From NCBI GenBank assembly GCA_001972305.1, contig BDDD01005093.1, positions 21,343-85,342 on the forward strand: DNA of 64,000 bases, given 5' to 3'. Within the stretch, counting starts at the first letter, position 1. The number at the start of each line of letters is the position of its first letter. This DNA comes from Cephalotus follicularis. Its lineage: Eukaryota; Streptophyta; Magnoliopsida; Oxalidales; Cephalotaceae. Below the pieces are notes generated by a model that was not told where the DNA came from, made no database searches, and saw only the letters and a program-made list of their open reading frames with translations. This document shows positions 56,912 to 64,000 of this stretch, in pieces. Position numbers and translations under genes: made by a program.

Positions 56912-57605
56912 ACCTCAAACAAACAAGTGCGCATATCGCTCCCGAATATGCTCCTCAAGCTCCCAAGTAGCCTCACGTTCGGGATGATTCCTCCACAGCA
57001 CTTTCACAAAAGAAACGGTCTTGCTACGTGTCACCCATTCCTGTCGATCCAGAATAGCCTCGGCCTCCTCGTCACATGATAGATCCTCCCGAATACTGTC
57101 CAACGGATAGTGAACCCCATGTAGAGGATGATACTGATAACCTCTCAGCAAAGACACGTGGAACACATTGTGGACATGTGCTAACTGCAGAGGCAAAGCT
57201 AACCGATAAGCGACCGCGCCAATCTTCTCCAGAACTTCGAAAGGCCCGATAATCACGGACTCAACTTTCCTTTTAGCCCAAAACGTCGGACTCCTCTCCA
57301 AGGTGAAACTTTCAGGAACACATGTTCACCTACCTTGAACTCCAAATCCCTCTGATGTCTGTCCGCATAACTCTTCTGTCGAGATTGAGCTGCTTTCAAT
57401 CTCTCCCTTGCTATTGCCACTTTCTCCGTAGTGATCTGCACTAGCTCGGGTCCCTCAATAACTCGCTCTCCAACCTCATTCCAACATGTCAGAGCACGAC
57501 ACTTCCTCCCTTACAGAGCTTCGAACGGAGCCATACCGATACTAGCATGCCAACTGTTATTGTAGGCAAACTCTACCAAGCTCAAATACTCATCCCAGCT
57601 CCCAG
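56912..57605 (-). pseudogene. Integrase C-terminus and chromodomain (element D)
   Basis: On the minus strand, from about 57600, WDEYLSLVEFAYNN and [14 protein letters not shown] mark the last part of the integrase core, directly joined to gag. An in-frame TAG replaces the Tyr of ALYGRKC (about 57513). LKAAQSRQKSYADRHQR and FKVGEHVFLKVSPWRGV follow. After a frame shift near 57300, the open frame 56915-57301 carries IGPFEVLEKIGAVAYRLALP, HNVFHVSLL, then AEAILDRQEWVTRSKTVSFV and WRNHPEREATWELEEHI, which is a chromodomain-like end as in Tekay/Del chromoviruses, thought to guide integration to particular chromatin. The stop and shift leave no full-length product. Confidence 0.92.
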
Positions 57606-58658
57606 TCCACTCCGACAATCCTTCACGAAATGCCCTTTCTGTCCACACACAAAACAGGCCCCGATAGCCTTGTAGCACACTCCCACCAGATGCTGTCTAC
57701 CGCACACATCACACCTGGCAATCTGAACATCCACAGCTCCCTGTGTCTGCCTCTGATCATTACCGGGCTGTTGCTGTCCCCGGTTATCATTTCTCTTACC
57801 ACGCTTGCCATTCCTATTCTTATTCTGTCCAGAACCTTGCCCCTGAGAATCTCCTTTGTTTCTCTTTATGTCACTCTCCTGACGAGCTGCCTGGAAATCT
57901 AACCTTTTCAGCTCAATGTTCTTTGTCGCAATTGCCACCTCAGACACATCAGCAAACCTGGTGTTGATCAATTTACCCCGGAACTAATAATGCAATTTCC
58001 ACTTAAACTTTTCTGCCTGCTCCAACGCTGTCCCAGCCGCGGACCCAGCAAAACCAGCAAGCCTAGTGAAACGAGTCAGAAATTCTGTCACCAACTCTCC
58101 ATCCTTCTGTCTGGTATTGATAAACTCTCTGGCGTAAGCCTCCTTATTAGCAGTGGGAAAGTACTGCTGATAAAAGGCCTCACAAAACTCAGACCAGGTC
58201 AAAGTCTCCGTATAGTTTCCACCCTTAGCCAAAACCACAGCTTTCCACCATTTCTAAGCATCACCCTCAAGCTTGTAAACAGCCAGCTTAATCTTCTGTT
58301 CATCACTGCAACCGAGCACATCAAAAATCTTATCCATATGAGCAATCCAGTGCTCAGCCTCCACAGGAGTCATGGCTGAGCTGAAAGACTGTGGTCTCTG
58401 CTTTTGGAACCGCTCTAGCCAGACATAAGTGGGCGTATCAGTCCTGTCCCCAGCATCCTTTCCCAACTGGACATCAGCTGGAGCATCGTTAGCAACAACC
58501 GGCTCGCTACGGCCCTGATTCTGATTCTGCTCACTCAACGCGCACCGTACCTCCTGAGCGACAACCTGACGTACAAGCTCCTCCATAGTAGGCTCATTTC
58601 TAACTTTTTGAGCCTCAGCGGGTGCAATCCTTCGAGCAGCGTTCCTTGTACGTGCCAT
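57606..58658 (-). pseudogene. gag of element D with zinc knuckle
   Basis: The Met at 58658 starts MARTRNAARRIAPAEAQKV. The capsid region runs through RFQKQRPQSFSSAMTPVEAEHWIAHMDKIFDVLGCSDEQKI (58254-58430), then, after a TAG near 58256, TWSEFCEAFYQQYFPT, FINTRQKDGELVTEFLTRFTRLAG and, after another stop, ISEV-type sequence (57984-57582). The nucleocapsid part is rich in Asn/Arg/Lys/Gln. CDVCGRQHLVGVC is followed by a complete CCHC knuckle CFVCGQKGHFVKDC at about 57612-57653, ending only a few codons before the integrase fusion. Two stops are the only serious defects seen. Confidence 0.93.
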
Positions 58659-58810
58659 CTATGAAAAGGCATCCAAAACATAAAACATCACAAGGAACAA
58701 AACCAAAACAGAAAACGTATCAGAAAATCATAACCGAAACAGCCTAACCCGGTGTCTACCCAATCTCACAGGTCAAACCTAGTTAGGTCTTCTAAGGAAA
58801 CAAAACCTCA

Positions 58811-58821
58811 CTATGATACCA
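58811..58821 (-). other. Primer binding site, tRNA-iMet (element D)
   Basis: The minus strand reads TGGTATCATAG, one mismatch to the initiator-Met complement, five bases from the LTR end. Confidence 0.88.
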
Positions 58822-58826
58822 AAATC

Positions 58827-61646
58827 TGTAATACCCTCGGACAGCGGGAGTCGTCAGAGGGTCATATCATACATAACATTACTTAACATTACTTAACTGA
58901 ACATAAACATAACATACTAATCATATCATTACTTAACAGCTGAAAACCTGGTGGTCATATCATATCTGAAACTTAAACAAACTGTTCAGAACTTAACAAT
59001 TGTGGAAAATAAACTTAAACTTAAAAAATAACCCAGTTTCAAAATTAAAACATAAACATCTGTATCTCAAAAGTGTTCATGACCACTAGACATAAGATAA
59101 GGATCCCACTCCTAGGGATCCTAACACAAAAGGCGGTCGTCACTCGTCTCACTTTCCCCCGCTGCTCCTGAAAACCTACCGCATGGAAAACAAAAATGTG
59201 ACTGAGCAAACCTCAGTACGGATAAGGGAAATAAAACAGTAAACGGTAATTTAAAAGCATTAATATTTCAATAATAACGTAACAGAAATCGTAAGTAATT
59301 AAAACAGATACATAATCGTAAAATCACGTTTGTACTTTCATAAAACCCATATAACTTTCGGAATAATTACGAAACATTTCAAAACATTATTTTCGATTCA
59401 CAAATCATAAATCATGAATCACAAATCATAAATCACAAGTCATAGTTCATACTGAGCCACATACATATCACATAACATAAATTTGGCAAGGGAGGCGCTA
59501 ATTCCACATGCCCACTAGAATTGCAGTGTACGGCACTACACAAGTCAATTCTCACATATCATATATCAGATCAACCATCTGATCACATATTTGATCAATC
59601 ACTAGATCACATATCATAAACTAGAATCGATTCATACGCCTCTATCATACATAGCGGATCCATAAATCCACCTCATGAGATTTATTCATACACTCAGAGA
59701 CGCCGTAGTCTAATCACACCGCTACGAAAGTTTCACGTCCCCGTGCCAGGCCCACGACGTGCCTATGGTACGCCCCATAGGTGGGTACAATACTCAGTAT
59801 TTATTTAAAAAATATTTGATTTATCAAAATCAATTTAAAATCACATAAAATATGTTTTCACATAACCGCTCACAACAGTATCATAACATACATTTCATAA
59901 CATATCGTATCATTTCATATCATATGTATAAAGTCGGAATCATTTAAAAATGTCAAACCAACATTAAATTCGAAACGTATCAAAACCATAAAACATTATC
60001 GATTTCATAAACGAAGAAGCATAGCAAAACTATTTTCAGTTCGAATTATCAGATAGCCAAGGAACGAAAAATCCGTACCTTATGCGCTCACAAATTACTT
60101 ACGGATAAACGATTCAAACGAATTCCACTTGAAGCACAATAATCTAAAAGGCATCCAAAATCATATGTATAAGAGTCTAAAACACACCAGAAATGTTAAA
60201 CAGACTCATAACAGTGTTTGGTGAAGACTCGGATCGATTCGAGGATCAAACGGAGCAAAACAGTTGAAAACAGTACATTTCTAGGCAAAACAGTCGACTA
60301 ATACAGAGCAACAGTCTATTATTCATATGGTCCAGTCGACTACTCAAACTAAAATACAGCCAGTCGACTGGTTCATACATCCAGTCGACTACTCAACCTA
60401 GGGCAGTCGACTGTGTTCATATGGCAGTCGACTGTTCATCCAATCCAGCCGACTGTCCACAGGAACAGCCGACTGTTCTGGACGACAGAACAGTTGGAAA
60501 TTAGACAATTCAATACTGAAAATGGTTCAAATGGTTTCTACATTAAACCAGAGACACATGGACATAAACATATGACTTAATATGACATTTAGGTGACATA
60601 GAAACACATAGTCGACATAGAAACAATTTTGACAGTGGCTTAGTTTTAGGAGAAGACAAAAAGATATGCATACATATATGTCCTAATTTCATCCATTATC
60701 AGTTACAGATGTTATAAACCCAGTTTGTGACAAGTCATGGTACACAAAACATGCTGACAACCTACTAATACCATGACAGAACGTATAATTACACAGGAGA
60801 TCAAAACAAAGGACATTAAGAGCATAGAACTCAAACTTCACAACATTGCAACAAAACCATTACAGAAAGGACGAATTAACTGACCTGTAGTGGTAAAAAG
60901 GACACAGAAAAAAGCAGAAGAAACACAAGCACACACTCACTATCGGCTATGAACAAAACAAAGGCCAAAGGAAACCAAGGAAAACCAAAACAAGGAGAAG
61001 CTTAGCAAACCAAACGAATTCAACTCAAAATAACAACAAAAGGATTAAGATTACCTCCACAACTTGATGATACGACTTCACAACAGATCAACAAGGTCAA
61101 ACAAGGCAGAATTCGGCAGTGGTTTGCAAGAAAACAATGGAGGAAAAATATAAAAAGACAATGGCACTCTATGAAAGGAAAAAGGGGAACAAATCTGCTC
61201 CAAAAAGGGAAGAAAAGGGAACAGAATCGGTTGAATAAGGAAGAAAGGATTGAAAACGTGTGAATTGATGATGGGAGGGAATGAATTCGGGAGAAGAAGG
61301 AAAGAAATAAGGAAGAAGAAGAAATAGGAAAGAAAAGAAAAAGGAAGAAAAATAAAGAAAATAAGGAAAAAGGAAAATAAGGAATTAATAATAAAAGGAA
61401 TTAAGGGATTTTAAAATAAAAGATAAATAATTTGTTTTTAATAAAATAATTTTGGATTATAATGAAATAAATAAACCCAAACCCAACATAGCATAACATA
61501 CCCAAATTTCGGACTAGTATCAGTCAGCCCAATTCACATAGGCCCAAAACACAGGGCGACCGGACTTTAAAATTAAACACAATTAAAAAGCCCGAACACA
61601 AACATAAAATCCGTAAAATACATTTACGAGCGAACAAGGTATTACA
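58827..61646 (-). repeat. 5' LTR of element D
   Basis: A full-length copy of 2.82 kb, TGTAATACCCTCGG...GGTATTACA on the plus strand. It holds the CTCAGTACGGAT block (59160-59223), GTAGTGCCGTACAC-type block (about 59530), hairpin block (59762-59781), AATCCGTACC block (about 60070), CAGTCGACTG cluster (60290-60485) and a purine-rich tract near 61280-61390 (pyrimidine-rich leader on the transcribed strand). Confidence 0.95.
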
Positions 61647-62257
61647 AGTGCACAAGACGCCGGTGTAGTAATGGTTCAATTGGGTTCTTTATATTTTATA
61701 GCCCCTCAGTTATTTATGAAATATTCTGATTCTGAGATATGATAAGAAAAAGAAATGAAATGCTCTGTTTCATGAGATATGAACAGAAAAGAATGAATGT
61801 GATGAAATATTTATTTTGAAACCCTTATTAGGCTATTTAAGCTCATTCCTTTCAATGTTTTGTTTTTAAATAAAATTTTCCAGGGAATGGATGAACGAAG
61901 AGATTTCGAGCTGTAAAGCGAGTTCGTAAAAGAATTTTTGGAAAGGAAATTATGTTATACATTAATATTTTGTATAAAGTGCTTTTGATATAATAAGTTA
62001 ATGTTTTCCGCTGTAAAATGTATCTTGATGATATTGACTATGAATGTTATGGTTTATGTTGAATTAAATGAGAGTATGACATTTTAAAGTTTAGTATTAA
62101 AAGTTTCAAATAATATGTGAGATTATGAGAAATTGGATAAATATTAGCAATTAGTAAAATTGTTAAAGGATTAAAGACTTCACCCCCACGTAACGCACCG
62201 ATTCCTTGTAGTTCGTTTTGAGCTTAAAGTGAACTCGGATTGGACGCATTACAAGAT

Positions 62258-62268
62258 TGGTATTAGAG
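62258..62268 (+). other. Degenerate primer binding site (element I)
   Basis: TGGTATTAGAG lies four bases after the LTR end, one mismatch to the initiator-Met complement. Confidence 0.7.
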
Positions 62269-63240
62269 AGTTGATTTATTGAATTATTTGAGGAATATTC
62301 GAGCTATCTGAAAGACTACAAGAGGGGGGTGAATTGTAGACTTTAAATAAATTATGAACTTTTTCGAGAAATAAGCCAACAATGGAAATTAAACCAACAA
62401 TTAAAAAAATAACAATTATATTAAACAGTTATACTTAAGAAAGTAAAGAGATAGAGTAGAAGAATGCAAACACGGTTTATAGTGGTTTGGCTTAATCTCT
62501 TGCCTACGTCCACTTTTCTCAAGGACCTCCTTGAGTTTCCACTAGTATCCGACCTCGAATACAATAATCGTGATTGACCTCAATCACACATACAAGGGTT
62601 CACTCCCCTCAAATATTTGAACAAAATACAAGAATGAATAGCTTTTTGTATCACCTCTCAAAGGCTTGATATAGACTAAATTTGCTCACAACAATAACTT
62701 GAAATAAGACAAGAACAAACTCAAAGTAATGTTACCAAAGTCTAGCTTTTTGTATCACCTCTCATAGCATGAACAGCCTGCAATGCAAAAATAGCATGAA
62801 TAAGCCTGCAAAATGCAACCTACAACCTGCAAAATTCAACCTACAACCTGCAAGCTTGCAATATCATAAAACAGCAATATGCACTACAACAATATCAAAA
62901 TCCAGCAACAATCTCAACATTGCTCACTGCAGCAGGTCTGCAAAAATATGCACACATGCAAAGCACACACTGCAACAATATCAAAAAGCACAGTCACAAT
63001 ATCAACAGCCCTGCAAAAATATACACTACAGCCTGTAAACAAAATGCATAAACACACTGCAACCTTGCAAAAATATGCACGCTGCAACAACACAGTAGCA
63101 CAAGGCACTAACTGATAACATGATTTCTCCCCCTTTTTTGTTATCATAAAAAAGAAATCAAATAAATATAAAGTGAGTAATACATAATTAAATAAAGATC
63201 ATCCAACATGTAGACAACATCCATCATTTAAACAAGTAAT
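62269..63240. other. Short leader of element I, then unclassified repeat DNA
   Basis: About 40 bp of leader follow the primer site. From about 62312 the text changes to CTACAAGAGGGGGGTGAATTG, followed by TTATAGTGGTTTGGC and TTGCCTACGTCCACTTTTCTC, phrases that recur in plant dispersed repeats but which I cannot assign to a family. A 20-bp phrase (GCTTTTTGTATCACCTCTCA) occurs twice, about 100 bp apart (about 62640 and 62743). From 62780 to 63110 the DNA is a low-complexity mix of CTGCAA, CAACCTACAACCTGC and CAACAATATCAAAA repeats. Gln/Lys-rich open frames there are by-products of the repeats. Confidence 0.55.
62770..63110. repeat. Low-complexity TGCAA/CAACAATATC repeats
   Basis: Short overlapping units such as CAACCTACAACCTGCAA, CACTGCAACAATATCAAAA and CTGCAAAAATATGCACAC recur in changing order, typical of slippage-generated cryptic repeats. 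Confidence 0.75.
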
Positions 63241-63261
63241 ACTACTGGACTAAAAAAAATG

Positions 63262-64000
63262 TCAATCTCCCATTTGATCATCGTCATCCCCTAGATCTTC
63301 AATATCGGTATTGTGATCTTCGATGTCATCTTCTTGGCTTGAGGAATGTATCATTCCTTCATCCCCTATAAGTCCTTTTTCAAACAACTTTCTTTCTCGT
63401 CTAATTTGTTTACTTTTAATACTTTTGATGTCTTTTGCCATATCTCGTTGGTTGGTTTCAATGCCTTGGATAGCTTGCATAAGCTGTTCAAATTGACTAG
63501 AAGTAAACAAATTAGTAGGACTACTTTCAATTTCAGGAGCCATTTCCTCTTGGCCTTGTACTTCTTCACCTTCTTCATCGCCTTCATCTTCGTCATCAAT
63601 TCTGTTAGAATCTTCATTTCTTGGAATCCATGTCCCAAGCCTTTTGTGTCTTTTAAAGCCCATTCTACCAAGTGTGCCTTTTCCTAGAATATCAGCCCTT
63701 TGAAGAGCATGATACACTTCTTCCTCTAGCTCGATTTCAAAATGCATAAGAATTTTTGTAACTATATTCCCATATGCTAATCTTGCATTGTCACGGGAGT
63801 GTATTCCCTTCATATGATTCATAATCAACAGAGGAATATTAATTCGTCTACCAGTAACAATGTGAAACATAGTAAATGCTTCCATATGTGTTACTTCATC
63901 GAAGCCGCCAGACTTTGGTAACACATGTGTTGCAACAACTCTATGTAGAAATCTATAATGCAAAGGTAGATTTCTAGAATACATTTTATCTATAGGTTGA
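63262..64000 (-). CDS. Plant transposon-type protein with acidic C-terminus, partial
   Basis: A minus-strand frame ending at 63262, open to the window edge. The first Met in the window is at 63984, but upstream codons (QPIDK) are also open, so the true start is probably outside. The N-terminal visible part, LPLHYRFLHRVVATHVLPKSG, then MEAFTMFHIVTGRRINIPLLI and LAYGNIVTKILMHFEIEL, resembles the 'putative plant transposon protein' domain common in plant repeat-encoded proteins. This is recognition from memory of the family pattern, not a search. The middle is acidic (DDEDEGDEEGEEVQGQEE), followed by a predicted helix or short coiled coil (SSQFEQLMQAIQGIETNQRDMAKDIKSIK). The tail is again acidic (DDIEDHNTDIEDLGDDDDQ). 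At least 240 residues carry no stop, so it is young or still constrained. Its function is unknown. Confidence 0.65.
   Translation of the reverse strand, partial: QPIDKMYSRNLPLHYRFLHRVVATHVLPKSGGFDEVTHMEAFTMFHIVTGRRINIPLLIMNHMKGIHSRDNARLAYGNIVTKILMHFEIELEEEVYHALQRADILGKGTLGRMGFKRHKRLGTWIPRNEDSNRIDDEDEGDEEGEEVQGQEEMAPEIESSPTNLFTSSQFEQLMQAIQGIETNQRDMAKDIKSIKSKQIRRERKLFEKGLIGDEGMIHSSSQEDDIEDHNTDIEDLGDDDDQMGD

Larger units (their letters stand above)
54907..61646 (-). mobile_element. Gypsy deletion derivative with chromodomain tail (element D)
   Basis: A 6.74-kb element with both LTRs, primer site, polypurine tract and the exact duplication AGTGC (54902-54906 and 61647-61651). The internal region is only 1.97 kb: gag joined directly to the end of integrase, with protease, RT, RNase H and the integrase core missing. 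The left (3') LTR also has a 0.9-kb deletion. It could move only with proteins supplied by a complete relative. Confidence 0.95.
53573..62253 (+). repeat. 5' LTR of element I, split by element D
   Basis: It starts TGTGATGGCCGGAAATTTTG, which aligns with the start of the solo LTRs at 28937-31661 and 43366-45385 read on the minus strand. It ends CGGATTGGACGCATTACA at 62253. Without element D it is about 1.94 kb, close to the 2.02 kb of the 43366 copy. GCGTCGACGC-like motifs lie at 53665-54040, a TATA-like CTATAAATAC at about 54250, and a GA-rich leader at 54305-54375. A primer-like site follows, so it is a 5' LTR rather than a solo LTR. Confidence 0.82.

Noticed and set aside
62769-63147. Gln/Asn/Lys-rich plus-strand and Cys-rich minus-strand frames
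   Set aside because: Low-complexity CTGCAA repeats keep several frames open; no constraint evident.

Overview
This window is plant nuclear DNA made almost entirely of nested LTR retrotransposons. I see no host protein-coding gene, tRNA, rRNA or CRISPR array. A flowering plant is indicated, probably a eudicot: there are Ty1/copia elements, Ty3/gypsy chromovirus-like elements with very long LTRs (2-3.3 kb) and initiator-Met tRNA primer sites (TGGTATCAGAGC), and an Athila-type gypsy element with an Asp-tRNA primer site (TGGCGCCGTTG...). I cannot name the species. The setting looks like gene-poor heterochromatin; every internal coding region carries stops, frameshifts or deletions.

Layout. 1-2246: 3' end of a plus-strand copia element (RNase H tail, polypurine tract, 3' LTR). 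2247-5679: minus-strand gypsy 5' LTR plus truncated gag (element F). 5680-52126: remains of one minus-strand copia element (element E) split by a stack of insertions. Inside it lie a 1.1-kb foldback element (6626-7743, TSD TTTTA); a complete gypsy element A (9511-19460, TSD CACAC); a solo LTR (19843-23103, TSD ACTGT); a solo LTR (24443-27060, TSD CCACT); Athila-like element C (27072-37046), itself split by a solo LTR (28937-31661, TSD CTACT); and gypsy element B (37100-50310), which carries a solo LTR in its 5' LTR (37559-40342) and another in its pol (43366-45385). E's own primer site survives at 37084-37095 and its 5' LTR at about 50311-52126. 52127-53572: LTR-like DNA of an unclassified element. 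53573-62253: a 5' LTR (element I) split by a gypsy deletion derivative, element D (54907-61646, TSD AGTGC). 62254-64000: the start of I's interior, then unclassified repeat DNA and a partial minus-strand ORF resembling plant transposon proteins.

The exact target-site duplications make the order of insertion readable, and four or five of the insertions have collapsed to solo LTRs. Most unusual: (i) clusters of short palindromes with a GTCGAC core (AAGCGTCGACGCTT, and CAGTCGACTG in another family) recur in LTRs of otherwise unrelated lineages; (ii) the foldback element has retrovirus-like TG...CA ends and a 5-bp duplication but inverted arms; (iii) a deletion in one LTR of element D is sealed by a patchwork of copied DNA; (iv) several long LTRs share conserved blocks that look like an LTR-borne intron and a small hairpin. 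No cooperating gene system, operon or defence locus is visible.
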